Assembly (NCBI RefSeq): GCF_905163445.1
Contig: NC_053193.1
Span: 2,108,001-2,172,000, forward strand
Length of the DNA stretch: 64,000 nt
DNA from: Pararge aegeria
Lineage: Eukaryota; Arthropoda; Insecta; Lepidoptera; Nymphalidae
Reading direction: 5' to 3'
Both the position numbers and the translations under genes were made by a program. A model generated the notes under the pieces. That model worked only from the letters and a program-made list of their open reading frames with translations. It had not been told where the DNA came from and made no database searches. How positions within the stretch are numbered: position 1 is the first letter of the stretch; the number at the start of each line of letters is the position of its first letter. This document shows, piece by piece, positions 51,297 through 62,522 of the stretch.

Positions 51297-51702
51297 CGTC
51301 GATGCCGAAATTAGTATATGCCTTTCACATTAGTCTTATAGCGACTGTAGCGTCATCTAGTAGGAAACGTTGCAGTTTCGATCTACTTTTCTATTACAAT
51401 GAGACACGTTTGAAACAAACTTAAAAATTTAATTAAAAAAATTAAAATTTTTAAAAAATACATAAAACAGGTAATAAACAGATAATTGTTATGCATACCT
51501 AACCTACAATATCTTTAATAAAAAAAGTGTTTATATTTAAGGGGCAATTCGGGAACAAAACATTTCCGTATTTTCTCAGGTCTGGTCTAGTGGGAACCTT
51601 TCGACGAAAAACATGCTAAGCAGCAAGCTATTCAGTGTTCTTTGCCTTTCGCCTTTCGAAAAAGACACTTTTAAATAGAGGTTTGAATAGAGAACTAGAG
51701 TC
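51297..51702. other. possible body of the tRNA-like repeat, then unassigned
   Basis: AGCGACTGTAGCGTCATCTA and AACGTTGCAGTTTCGATCTA (51340-51385) look like dispersed-repeat sequence. The remainder is AT-rich. Confidence 0.4.
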
Positions 51703-51926
51703 AAATCATATCAACCCATTACCAAATGCAGTGCACGGGTTACCACAATAAGCCCGTAGTCAACCGCGCTGGCCCAGTCTGGTTTGATGGAACATTTATT
51801 GAAGCAAGTGATATTTAAATTCCTTAAAACGCACATAACAATGAAAAATTAGAGGTGTGTGCTGGGATTCGAACTTGGCCCCCGGAAAGTGTAGCCGGAG
51901 TCCTAACCACTAGGCTATCATCGATA
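51703..51926 (-). mobile_element. SINE-B with internal deletion
   Basis: The 3' part (CCCGTAGTCAACCGCGCTGG) jumps from GGTTTGATGGAACATTTA to TTGAAGCAAGTGATATTTAA, losing the middle; the head is present at CCTAACCACTAGGCTATCAT. Confidence 0.85.
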
Positions 51927-52326
51927 GTCGATAGGCTGTCAAAGTCTACTTTATATCCCGAAAAAAAGCATGTGGGATATGCACAGATAGTTAATGATGA
52001 AATTTATACTATAATGGCTTAAGAGGAAACCTATAAGCTATATACACAAAATTGGTTTGCTCTTCAGAAAGTTTCTCATTTATTATGTAGGTAAGTATAG
52101 TCTGGAATTTGGAAGTAGATGTACAACAACACCGTACTTACCTTAAGCATAGAGCTGACGCTTGCTATGGATGTCAATGCATGGTAGAGTGTAACCAATT
52201 ATCTATATAATGTTAATAGGAACTCAAAGCAAAAACTTTGTACCACATTTTGAAATTAGTATGATATTTCCCACATTTATAGTCTATATAGAAAAGGAGT
52301 GCAGAATGCTCATATATTTTTGTTAA
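51927..52326. other. unassigned, no gene seen
   Basis: No supported feature. Confidence 0.45.
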
Positions 52327-52763
52327 TCCCTACTAATATTATAAATGTCGATGTAAGTTTGTTTGTTACGCTTTCACGCAAAAACTAGTTAATCGATCCT
52401 CATGAAACTTTGTACACATATTCTTGAAAGTGTTAGAAGTAATAAAGGATACTTTTTATCCCAAAATTAAGCACGGTTCCTTTGGGAGAGGGGCTGAGTG
52501 TTAGACGATTTGACACCATAACTCCGACAAATTATAACCGATTAAAATAATTATTTTTGTACTATAGAGGTTTTAAGATGTGTTTAATTTTGCCCAAACC
52601 GTGGTTGGAGATAGAGGACAGAACTCCTCAGCGGACAGCAGCAAACCCCTCATTTAAGGCTTAGCGATACTGAATACTTTATTTTTTTTTAGATCAACAA
52701 CTAAATTTAATGCCACATCAAAAAACAAAATCAAACGCAGACGAAGTTGCGGGCAACAGCTAG
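52327..52763 (+). mobile_element. Helitron-like non-autonomous element, copy 3
   Basis: Starts TCCCTACTAATATTATAAAT after A, ends GGGCAACAGCTAG before T. GTTGCGGGCAAC two bases before CTAG forms a short hairpin (5-bp stem, 2-nt loop). The 77-codon antisense frame at its right end is incidental. Confidence 0.75.
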
Positions 52764-53051
52764 TTATGCATAAAACATTAATTAAAAAAATTAAAAACAC
52801 ATTAACACTACCGAGTATTTGACGCTTATAATATAAGTACTCTTTTTTAATTACTTTCTGGATTATAATTTGTCTGGAAAAAAACAAATTGACAGTATAG
52901 CTAACAGTATATCTGTGATTAAAAAGGTATATTCATTGACAATGGAACTTTAATAAAATTCAAACTTATGATATAAATTAATTAGGATCGAATTACGACC
53001 CGTAGGCGACTACTAGTTTTTTTATTAATCCCCGTAATATGGATTTCAAAT
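52764..53051. other. unassigned, AT-rich
   Basis: No supported feature. Confidence 0.45.
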
Positions 53052-53175
53052 CTTCTCGGTAGAATCTGCCTTCCAAACCGACGATAGAGTCACTACAAAC
53101 AGACAGACCTGACATTTCAAAAAAGCTTATAGAGTACTGAGGCCCTGTTTAAAGGCCTTGTTTTTTGAATATGAA
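53052..53175 (+). mobile_element. LINE-D 3' end
   Basis: TCTTCTCGGTAGAATCTGCC, then ACAAACAGACAGACCTGACA, with a diverged TTTTTTGAATATG tail. Confidence 0.7.
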
Positions 53176-53671
53176 CTCGAATTTTTAATCTGCATTTCAA
53201 CGAATTTAATAAACACAGTGAACGTACTCTTAAAATTGAATATTGGGTGGCTTTTTGGGAAAGATTCAACTGATACTTACTGCCATTTTATTCCTTAGAT
53301 GTTCCTATCTTGATGAAAGCACGCTCTTATCAAAGCGTCTTGAGTCTACTTCATTTGTACGTGACGCCTGTGCAGTGAATTCTGCCCAGCTGACACTGGC
53401 TCACCTGAGACCCGTATATTAATTGGGAACCTATGCTGAACCTCAGGAGAAATCGTGGCGAATCGCTTACTTATTGGTCTACATCTATTGGCGCTCGTTG
53501 GCATTAAAATCAACCCGTTTGCCGTCACGGCAAATGGTATGACGCTCTCTTATGTCGTCACACCAGTGCACTTACTACTACTACTAAAATCTATTATGTA
53601 ATAATTTATCTCTGGTGATTGAGAACCGTGTCTGAAATCGGTCAGGTAAAACTTTTTTTTTATTCGACTAC
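53176..53671. other. unassigned; GC-balanced block 53330-53560
   Basis: The block carries a 60-codon minus-strand frame (53346-53528) with no recognisable domain. No splice context that I trust. Confidence 0.4.
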
Positions 53672-53850
53672 AAGTTAGCCCCTGGCTTCAATCTTACCTG
53701 GTGGTAAGTGATGATGCAGTCTAAGATGGTAGCGGGCTAACCTGTTAGGGAGTTTGGTAGGTATACCCCTAATAGGTTTACACGCACAATACAAAATCTT
53801 AGCTTTAACTAGCCACGGCCGAAGCCTCCCACCAGACAAACTGTTTATTG
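53672..53850 (-). mobile_element. family C, long copy
   Basis: In plus orientation GTTAGCCCCTGGCTTCAATC, ACCTGGTGGTAAGTGATGAT, GATGGTAGCGGGCTAACCTG, then CTAGCCACGGCCGAAGCC. Confidence 0.8.
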
Positions 53851-54302
53851 TTGTAAATCATGACGTCAAGAAAGTCTCGTGTTACCAGAGTTGATGACGT
53901 GGAGAAGTCCCAAGTTCCAGTTAATTGTGTTACAATAGTGAAACCTGAACCACGGAGCTGCGTTAAACAATTTACAACAAGTTTAAAGTCCAGTTACCTG
54001 AGAAACATTGCCTCCATCCGATAGAGGTAGAAGCGCAAACAAAGTTCTGGCCGTAAGTCCCACGTCGACCCAAACACTGATTGGTTAACAAACAAGATAA
54101 GTCCAAAAAACTTAAACTCTTAAGTTTTATAGACTACTAGTGCTAGTCGCCCTACTCGCACTTTCTAGTGAATTCGTCCGATTACAATTAGAAATAGCTA
54201 CGTAAATTTTTCCTTATACATTTATACAAACTTTTATCGACCTCCTACTATAACTTGAGGCTGTTTGTAAAAAGATTTTTTTGAGGTATTTCATAAAATA
54301 CT
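53851..54302. other. unassigned, no gene seen
   Basis: No supported feature. Confidence 0.45.
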
Positions 54303-54743
54303 CAGTGACGTGCATAGAGGGTATGCACACGGTATGCAGAGGATATAAATGGAGAAAATCTCCAATACGAGTTTAAATAAAAAACATAGGGGTACGCATT
54401 TTAAGAGTTATAAAAAGCCTACCGTACAGTTTTTTTAACTCTTACTGGAGATTTTCTTCAATTTGTATTATCTGCGATTTTTTTTTTTTTTTATTCAGAA
54501 AAAATGCCTGAAGCATACCACTCCGTTGGGGGAAACGGAGTAGTTATGTGACGACTTGCACCCACTAAAAACTCTGTGTGTCCCTCGATAGACCTATAAG
54601 TGAGAGCACGGGGTTCACTTGCGTATTAACCGCACTCTCGCCTAGGTTATGACCCCCCAGTGCATGGCGGGTCCTATCATCAATGGCCTGATCGCTGCCA
54701 AATTATCTGCATACCCTGTGCATACCCTCTATGCACGCCACTG
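54303..54743. mobile_element. hAT-type MITE, copy 4, with nested insertion
   Basis: Starts CAGTGACGTGCATAGAGGGT and ends CCTCTATGCACGCCACTG, flanked by an exact 8-bp duplication AAAATACT at 54295-54302 and 54744-54751. Without the 54476-54701 insert it resembles the 43580 copy in length and order. Confidence 0.9.
54476..54701 (-). mobile_element. poly-A retroposon fragment nested in the MITE
   Basis: Poly-T after GA at the left edge is a poly-A tail on the minus strand. The body includes GACCCGCCATGCACTGGGGG and CTACTCCGTTTCCCCCAACG. ATTATCTGC is duplicated on both sides (54467-54475, 54702-54710). Likely a 5'-truncated LINE 3' end of unidentified family. Confidence 0.8.
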
Positions 54744-54837
54744 AAAATACTGCATATTTTATATGCTCGAACTTCAACTACTTTAGGTATAGCCTTAACT
54801 TTGGAAAAGTATGACAGATTGATAATATGAGATTTTA

Positions 54838-55172
54838 ATCATCATCATCATCATCATCATATCAACTCACTACAGGGCACGGGTCTGCTCCCAAAATGTG
54901 AAGGGGTTAAGGCCGTAGTCCATCACGTTGGCCCAGTGTGGATTGGTGGACGTCACGCGCCTTTGAGAACGTAATGGAGAACTCTCAGGGATGCAGGTTT
55001 CCTCACAATGTTTTCCTTCAAAATTCAAAATTCAAAATTCATTTATTTCAAGTAGGCTTAATATAAGCACTTTTGAAACGTCAAGTCTGTCTGTTTGTAG
55101 TGATTCTACCACCGGTTCGGCTTCGCAATTGAAGAGCAAGTGATAATATAATTCCTTAAAACGCACATATAT
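54838..55172 (-). mobile_element. SINE-B, split by a LINE-D end
   Basis: (ATC)n tail at 54838-54860, 3' part and core up to GTTTTCCTTCA at 55020, resuming at about 55126 with TTGAAGAGCAAGTGATAATA and ending at AAAACGCACATATATG. Head lost. Confidence 0.8.
55019..55125 (-). mobile_element. LINE-D 3' end inserted in SINE-B
   Basis: The tail (AAATTCA repeats in plus orientation), then AAGTAGGCTTAATATAAGCA, AAACGTCAAGTCTGTCTGTT and CTACCACCGGTTCGG. Only about 105 bp, strongly 5'-truncated. Confidence 0.8.
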
Positions 55173-56433
55173 GACTGGGCTAACTTAATGACTTAATTGG
55201 CCGACTTAATGATATTTTATTTATTCAACATTACCTCTTTGATTAGTTTTGGATTTGACTTCAACTTAACGTATTATTTTAGCATACCTAACCAGAACTT
55301 AGGCTGTACGGCTGTATAATGATCAAAATGAATGCAAAAATACTGGCGAATATACCTATTTAATCAAGTAAACGTACAAAACAGATGCGTGCCTCTAGGA
55401 TTAAATACAAATTGAATCAAATTACTCCCACCTTTGAAGTTACTTGATTAGGAGTAAATTACAAAAGTAGATTGCTACTGAAAATTTGTAAAATGTTTCA
55501 AAGTACGCGTAGGTGCCTACTGGAAATTTGTGAAATGTTTATTAACTGGATACGCGACCGACTTTGAGGATCCGAATTCCGCCTCATAACAAGTTCAACC
55601 ACGGGTCCCGTTTATTGTCACTAAATAACGATTACGAAACATTCTTACCTAAACCTTTATTTTACCCTTTAGGGACGCTTCATAGATGCTGGTGATGAAT
55701 AAAGTGTTACAGTAATTTTATAAAGTGGGTTAATAACGAAACTTTTGATAACTATAAATTCATATTTGCCAGATTTTTTATTCAATTGATTAAGATTTTA
55801 CTAATACCCTAATAACTAATAATTAGTTTTCAAGAAACCCAATGTTCATGACATTGAGTTGGTGGGTATTTTGATATAAATATGACTGCATTGTCGATAC
55901 ACTTCAGTCCTGCATGGACTCGAACGATGCAAAGATACCTCCCGGTGTTTTAGTCGTTTATAAAAGAATTTGAATTTTGAATAAGAGCCGAACTTATTTA
56001 TTTTTTTAAAGGAGAACTCTTTTGCAAAATTCAACTATGAAACACTCGGCAGAAGTGTGATTCCAAACTTGTTTGTATAGAGGCCCTTGGCTATGCCTTG
56101 CGCCTCAAACTACTGCCTCGTTATTTACTTTCTTACCTAACAATGTACTTTTTGTAACTTTATCACATTTTTGATTTATGATCAGCCTGCCTATTTCCAG
56201 TGTGCCTAATAATTTATATGTTATATTTCAAAATAAGATTTCAATTGCTATTCATTAATGTGACAATTTATTAATCTGACTTAGTGTTATTATTATATTC
56301 TTTTGACATCAATTAGTTGGGCGGTGCATGCCAAATTACTGGCAATACACTGTACCTTTAACCAATATATAAAACCTTATTGACGTGTATTTTGATGATT
56401 ATTATATTATTATTACTTTGGAAAAAGCAAACA
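55173..56433. other. unassigned, AT-rich
   Basis: The direct word CTACTGGAAATTTGTGAAAT at 55517 echoes GCTACTGAAAATTTGTAAAA at 55471. No gene supported. Confidence 0.45.
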
Positions 56434-56652
56434 GACTTGTAGGTTGGTGCGTGAATTCAATTCCAGCACGCATCTCTAACTTTTCTAAGTTATGTGCGTT
56501 TTTCGAGCAATCAAAATATCGCTTGCTTCAACGGTGAAGGAAAACATCGTGAGGAAACCTGCATGAATAAGAATCCACAAATCCGCACAAAGCAATCGTC
56601 GTGGACTAAGGCCTTAACCCCTTCTCATTGTGGGAGGAGGCCCATGGCGTGC
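56434..56652 (+). mobile_element. SINE-B, diverged head and internal gap
   Basis: GCTTGCTTCAACGGTGAAGG core, a gap between CTGCATGAA and AATCCACAAATCCGCA, then GGCCTTAACCCCTTCTCATT. The 129-codon frame across it is accidental. Confidence 0.85.
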
Positions 56653-56884
56653 GGACTAATCACCGTCCAAAACCCCGTCACTCCAATCGTCGCCCGAACT
56701 GAGGTTCGGCCTCACATGAGGTGCCCTCAGGCCAATGATCCCTTCGCTTTTTTGAGGCCTAGGGTTCAAACTCTTCATGGCAAAGCCTCATTCCGAGGCT
56801 CGCCAACAAGCAGGCGTTACGCTGTTAAAATCATTAGAGTTAATCAGCTACACACAATCCGAAAAAAAAATGCATTAATTTGAA
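56653..56884. other. GC-rich dispersed-repeat-like segment
   Basis: CCGAACTGAGGTTCGGCCTC and ATGAGGTGCCCTCAGGCC are palindrome-rich and look like dispersed-repeat sequence; only one copy here, so no family is assigned. Confidence 0.4.
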
Positions 56885-56965
56885 TACCTTACCACTAACA
56901 GGTTAGCCCGCTATCATCTTAGACTGTATCGTCACGTTCCAACAGCTGGCAGTAAAGGGCTAACT
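56885..56965 (+). mobile_element. family C 3' end
   Basis: CCTTACCACTAACAGGTTAG, CCCGCTATCATCTTAGACTG, then GCAGTAAAGGGCTAAC. Confidence 0.65.
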
Positions 56966-58178
56966 TGGAGTGTGAAACTAAACCAACTGGGTCCTAACAA
57001 AATCTCTCCGAAAGGTTTGATAATTTCTTAAATAAATCTGGTACATGACCACCCAGAGGCTAAGACCCCAACCTTGTTGTCCCATAATAACTCAAGACTT
57101 TTAGAGCGTCAGAAGCAACGAGTTCACAAGACTAGATTTCCTTAAATAGCATAAAAATAGGATCTAGATAACCACTAGATTCCATCATCACTTCATCATT
57201 CAATTCATCATTGCATATTCAACTTCATCTCCCTACTTCAGGCATTTATTTGTCCGTTAAACGGCACAGTGGATTCACTATGTATCACTCCTTCCTCTTA
57301 GTACAGGAAGAAGTGTTTATGGTACCATTATCTCTTATTGAAATAATGGTAGTTGCGAGCCCCAACACACGCAGCGCAACGGTGGACTCATACCCGAGCT
57401 CGGACTAGAAACAAGTTCGATTGTGAGTCCATGTTTAGTACGTCTCTAAACTTAATTATTGAGCCAGGTTTGATTACATTTGGTTCAGAAATAAAATTAT
57501 GAGGTCCGATTTTCTCTCGACATTAAGTTATTTAAAAATATTGTTTATTTAGCCAATAGGGTATATTCGTTAAAAGCGGAATAAAAGGAAACCCATCATA
57601 AGCTCGTTCACGTGACATGGGAATTGGGAATCAGCGCATTGCGTGTGCAATAGCCCTAGAGTTAGAATTGTCGGATTCCGGATACTCCAACTAAAATTCA
57701 CTTTACTACAGTTGTTATACATAATACTGTAAGCCCTGTGTTTGATATCGATGTTGTGACTGTAAAAAACGGATATTTTTTCGTGTTTTTTCTTGAACAA
57801 AGTAATCTAAAATCGGAGGGTGACAATTGACAAAGCAAAGTATCCTACTCACGTTATTACCATAAGCGTATTTCCAGTGAAATAGGCTCGAAATACTGAC
57901 GAAGTTGAATCTCAACATAACAAAGGAAAATCAGACAAAAAGTGAACCCCGAGGAAATTCAGTATACCAATGCTATGGTATTTTGTACCTTAGGCTGCTT
58001 ATGATACAGACTGAATTATTAAAAAGCCTTTTTAATCTTAAGAAAAACCTTGGTATTTCGATTCCTTCCCTTAGCAATGACGTCTTGTCACAATTTTAAC
58101 TGTATCACAGCTAAAAGTAACAATACAAAGTTTATGCAATAATAAAATTCTGCTAACCAACGTCAGTTATAGTCGAGA
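56966..58178. other. unassigned, no gene seen
   Basis: About 1.2 kb of mixed composition; three short frames (60-76 codons) without domains. A TACCATTAT/ATAATGGTA stem lies near 57321-57349. Confidence 0.45.
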
Positions 58179-58465
58179 GGTGATAGCCTAGCGGCTAGGA
58201 TATCAGCCTCACTTTCGGGGGACCGAGTTCTTATCCCAGCACGCACCATTAACTTCCCCATGTGCTTTTTATGCAATGAATACATCACCTGCTTCAACGG
58301 TGAAGGAAAACATAGTGAGGACACCTGCATGCCTGAAATTTCTCTATGATGTTCTCAAAGGAGTGTGGAGTCACCGCACTGGACCAGCGTGGTGGACTAC
58401 GGCCTAAACACTTCTCATGTGCCCCGTGCCCTGCAGTGGGCCGGTAATGGGTTGATATGATAAAC
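58179..58465 (+). mobile_element. SINE-B, full length
   Basis: Head AGGTGATAGCCTAGCGGCTA, CGAGTTCTTATCCCAGCACG (B box one base off), TGCTTCAACGGTGAAGGAAA core, AGCGTGGTGGACTACGGCCT and GGTAATGGGTTGATATGATA end. Confidence 0.95.
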
Positions 58466-59059
58466 CGACGTAAAGATATGCGTTACTTTTTTTGTAGCAT
58501 TAATAAGGTGACTAACCGGTTCGAGACAAACTACAAGTAGAATGGTATACAAAAATAACTAAACTGACATCTGAGAAACTTCTTCGGTTTACAAGGATTT
58601 TGCATCAATTTTTAAGTATTTCTTCATACCTGTGAGAAACTGGAAAAACAATTTTTGGAGGGCAAAGTCGCCGATAATTGCTAAAGGAACGTGTAACAAA
58701 TAGTCAAAAGAGTAGGTGTTTAGTTATAACTTTTCCAATAAAATTCATTACTTTGCGAACAAAAATTATGTATTACATGATCTAAGTACTTATTATACAT
58801 CTAACTATCATAGTTAAGTCGTAATAGCAGCTTTTGTGTTCTAAAATTTCAATAAATCGCCGGTAGAAATCATTCTTTTTAAATTTTTAGAAACACACTG
58901 AATTGAAAAAGTTCCCTTTTAAAAACACCCGATTTTTTTTCGAGAATATAGAAAAATAGGTAACTCTTAACTCCTTCAAAAAGGAGAGTGATATAAAATT
59001 AAAAGAGATTAAAGATGGGTATTATAAAATTAATTCATTCATCATCATCTTCATCATAG
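58466..59059. other. unassigned, AT-rich
   Basis: No supported feature. Confidence 0.45.
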
Positions 59060-59155
59060 CCTTACAATTTCGTAAACATATATGTATATGAACACTGCAT
59101 AAGTGCCTGCAATAGGCCTAAATGAATAAAGAATTTTTGAATTTGGATTTGAGAC
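59060..59155 (+). mobile_element. LINE-F tail
   Basis: GCATAAGTGCCTGCAATAGG, then AATGAATAAAGAATTTTTGA with an ATTTGGATTTGAG tail; parallels the minus-strand end at 3660. Confidence 0.6.
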
Positions 59156-59379
59156 TTTTCTTTGAGCTATTGCACTAAAATACCTAATACAAATTAAATC
59201 ATCCAAAAAAGGAACTCTCGTATTCCTAATTCTGATCCAGATGTGGCTACAAAATGAACCTAGACTTTAAAATTAATTTTGTCCTTACGCCACGCGCAAT
59301 GACATCATAAATAGTAAGTACACCTCTAGCCTACTATTCAGGGCATCGTTATCTTGGTAGATTGAATAAAACATAACGC

Positions 59380-59497
59380 TCCACTACGGATCGCGTCCTC
59401 TCCGAATGAGATGAGTATAGACCGTAGACCAACGCTTTCCAAGTGCGGATTATTAGACTTTACAACTTCACTTCACACTTATGAGGACATTATAGAG
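59380..59497 (-). mobile_element. SINE-B 3' part, diverged
   Basis: GATCGCGTCCTCTCCGAATG, TAGACCGTAGACCAACGCTT, GTGCGGATTATTAGACTTTA and GGACATTATAGAGA in plus orientation. Confidence 0.6.
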
Positions 59498-59579
59498 ACA
59501 CGCACACACACAAACACATGCACTCGCACACACATGCACCAATAGAATTTGCGTGCGAATCTTTTCAAACAATTTAAAA

Positions 59580-59785
59580 AAAAAGAAGGAGGTTCACAAT
59601 TCGACTACATGTGTTTTTTTTGTATATTTGTTACACGATTACTCCGCTAGTTATACACCGATTTTGATGATTCTTTTTATGTTTTCGGTTTAGGTATCAT
59701 ACCTCAGAGGTGGTCCCATTTTAATGTGGTGAAGTTCTATTCGAGGGATCCTTGAAACATCGAGGGAACTCTTCAAATATTTTAG
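59580..59785 (+). repeat. repeat N, copy 2
   Basis: AGAAGGAGGTTCACAATTCG, CACCGATTTTGATGATTCTT, then CATCGAGGGAACTCTTCAAA. Confidence 0.65.
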
Positions 59786-59799
59786 GCATTATAAGTTGT

Positions 59800-59998
59800 T
59801 CTACGAAGTCGGAGCATACTCAGGAGATTCATTGTAACGTCATCATCACCTAAGGATTCTCCGGTTTTGGAGTAAAACGTTACATTGCCGAATATCTGTT
59901 TGATGGGAGTATAAAGATTAAAGAAATTATAAATTACGTCATATAGATTCTCCTGCTTTTCGCGGGGTATAGCAAATTAAACTTAATTTTCATAATAT
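59800..59998. repeat. fold-back family P, right half
   Basis: GAGCATACTCAGGAGATTCA, TCCGGTTTTGGAGTAAAACG and TTCGCGGGGTATAGCAAATT. Follows repeat N directly. Confidence 0.7.
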
Positions 59999-60285
59999 CC
60001 AGCGAATGCCAGTCAGGCCCTTCCTACCCTAGACTAATACTTGCGCATACGCATGACGCTTATGTATTATACAAGCATGTTCGCCATGGCATGGATGCCC
60101 GATTTCTTTGCTGTTATCAAGACTCTTATAATATCATCCATCTTATAAAGATTCGGCATCTCTAGCAACAGCATTCGCCAGATCGTAGAACAAATCTTGT
60201 CCTACGATCTGCATCTGTTAAGCGCAAGAATAGCAAATTGGATGTCAACACATAGAAATCTACAACTGTGTGTGTGGTTTATAAT
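59999..60285. other. unassigned; contains a 10-bp stem
   Basis: CAGATCGTAG at 60179-60188 pairs with CTACGATCTG at 60202-60211. No gene. Confidence 0.55.
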
Positions 60286-60339
60286 ATCGAACCCACAGCC
60301 TTGGACTCGGAAGGGTCGCTGCCCACTAATCGGCCGTCA
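60286..60339 (-). mobile_element. SINE-A head fragment
   Basis: ATCGAACCCACAGCCTTGGA through CCCACTAATCGGCCGTCAAA; stands immediately before the tail of a full copy in the same orientation. Confidence 0.75.
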
Positions 60340-60363
60340 AAACTTTGTAAGCAAAGTCCGAAT

Positions 60364-60632
60364 TAAATAAATAAATAAATAAATATACTACGACAATACA
60401 CACACCGCCATCTAGCCCCAAAGTAAGCGTAGCTTGTGTTATGGGTACTAAGATGACTGATGAATATTTATATGAATAATATACATGAATATTTATTATT
60501 TACATATAAACACCCAGACACTGAAAAATATTCATGTTCATCACACAAACATTTTCTTGTTGTGGGAATCGAACCCACGGCCTTGGACTCAGAAAGCAGG
60601 GTCGCTGCCCACTGCGCCAATCGACTGTCTAA
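60364..60632 (-). mobile_element. SINE-A, full length
   Basis: (AAAT)n tail, CACACCGCCATCTAGCCCCA, CATATAAACACCCAGACACT, GTGGGAATCGAACCCACGGC (perfect T stem and B box) and the head CCCACTGCGCCAATCGACTG. Confidence 0.95.
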
Positions 60633-61984
60633 AATTAAACTTTATAAAAATAAAATGGAGCAATTCAATTCACTTAAGTCTTTAAAGCACTTTTAACAAT
60701 GGCGTGCCGAAGGACATATTTGCTAGCTGCTCCTTTAACAAGCTTTTTCGTAACTACACTCGCCTTTTATACTTTATATAATAAATAGAAAATAAAAAAT
60801 GCTTTTCTACCTTTAATCGCAAACACAAAGAACTATTTGAGTAACACGTATGGAGAGAGGACGGCCTCCTGAAGCAGTGGTGCACAGATACTTCAAAAAA
60901 CATAAATAAGATATGTAAACAAGCAGCAACACAGTCAAAATACGTCGGTCCTAATTAAATTTTGTGCAGATCTGATGATGGGTACGAAGAAAGGAACTTT
61001 ACGAATGGAAGTTTCGTACGCTAAGAATATTTTGGTTTCTTCCCATAAAAATGTATTTAAAACCTTTTGTTGAGGAACGTTTGTAACCAATTTAGTCTGG
61101 TAAATGAGTTTGTTTGGTAACTGATGTTGCAAGCCTCTTCTTAAACCTGGATGCGTTTGGAACCCGATCATTAAGAAGTAATTAACTGACCACTATCACC
61201 TCACAATAATGTGAATAATATTAGGATATTTTACATTTTAGACAACGTTGCATTAGTTTAGTAAACAGTTGTATTCTCTGAGCCCTTTGTTTTGACCAAG
61301 TTGTCTGGTACTTTGCTAGAGGTCAAAAGCGCTTCTCTTCAAAATATGGAGGGGTCGCGTAACATTTTACAAAGGACTTTCTTTGAAAAATTGTAAACAT
61401 CTTTAAACGTAGAATGTTTATTGTGTGAAGAATTTTATTAATTTTCCTCTCTCTCGCATTTTCGAAGGAGCCTTTGTGTTTTCTTTTTGTTTCTTATGAA
61501 AATTCTGTGCAAGAAAAAGTGCGACTCTTTAAATTTTTATTCTTTAACTTAAAACCATATGCCTATTGTTACCTGGACTATAATTTTTTCAACAAAAAAA
61601 TACTGACTAGCTACAGCGTACGGTATAAAAAATATATAGTAATTTATATGTTTTAGTTTGCACCGACTTGTCTTATATATTATTTTAGAACAAGATCATA
61701 TTTAGAATTATTATGAGTATAGATTAAAAATTTTAGATCTGTGAAATACAGACTACTTTAATATGTTGGTTACAATAATAACTTATAATTAACACCATCT
61801 TATATTGCCCTTGATTAAATGGCGCCAAGTTCAATTTGCTGACATATATCTATTAGTTGCTAATACACCAAAGCACGCGAGCGAATTGTTCTGTTAAATC
61901 AAGACTATTAAGCCACATTGATTAACAATACTATATACTATGCCAACAGAAGCAACAGTAACACGGTATACCAATATAATATAG
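60633..61984. other. unassigned; LINE-F scrap at 61112-61170
   Basis: CTCTTCTTAAACCTGGATGC then GTTTGGAACCCGATC at 61134-61168 is a diverged LINE-F piece. The remaining 1.3 kb is AT-rich with only short frames lacking domains. Confidence 0.45.
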
Positions 61985-62120
61985 GATTTAACACAAAGGA
62001 CTGATTCCCGTTTTCACTAACGTCGAAAAAGGCAATGCTTTAGTACGTAAAGCCTAGTTTAAGAAGATTCCTAGACATACAGTTAAGTTTCACCAATCGT
62101 TTATCACTAGGCAACACTTA
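61985..62120 (+). repeat. repeat M, copy 1
   Basis: CCCGTTTTCACTAACGTCGA, AAGGCAATGCTTTAGTACGT and GTTTCACCAATCGTTTATCA resemble 63875-64000. Confidence 0.6.
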
Positions 62121-62227
62121 AGCTACGAGTATGATTAAAAATCGCCCGCAACATTATTTTTATCTGATGTGATATAGTGTATATATGTTCTTTTGTATGT
62201 TTATATATAGCCATTATATTTTTATTA

Positions 62228-62522
62228 TCTTAATATATATAAATCTCCTGTCACGATGTTTGTCCGCGATGGACTCTTAAACTACTTAACCGATTTAAAA
62301 TTAAATTGACACTCCGTGAGCAGTCTGGTCCGACTTAAGAGATGTAGTAGGGTAGCTTAGATCTTGAATTATAGTCGCAATTTTATTTTATTGCAAATTT
62401 TTTGTCTATAATTAATTGATAACATGTTATATATATATACTACTATACTCATTTAAGGCATAGCGATACTGAATACTTTAAAAACAAAATCAAACGCAGA
62501 TGAAGTCGCGGGCAACAGCTAG
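62228..62522 (+). mobile_element. Helitron-like element with a different 5' half
   Basis: Starts TCTTAATATATATAAATCTC after A and shares its last ~75 bases (CATAGCGATACTGAATACTT to GGGCAACAGCTAG, then T) with copies 1-3. The 5' part (GATGTTTGTCCGCGATGGAC) is unrelated to theirs, so the ends have been recombined or belong to a sister family. Confidence 0.65.

Noticed and set aside
56494..56883. 129-codon plus-strand frame
   Set aside because: Its first half lies in SINE-B body and its second in a GC-rich dispersed-repeat-like segment; no domain.
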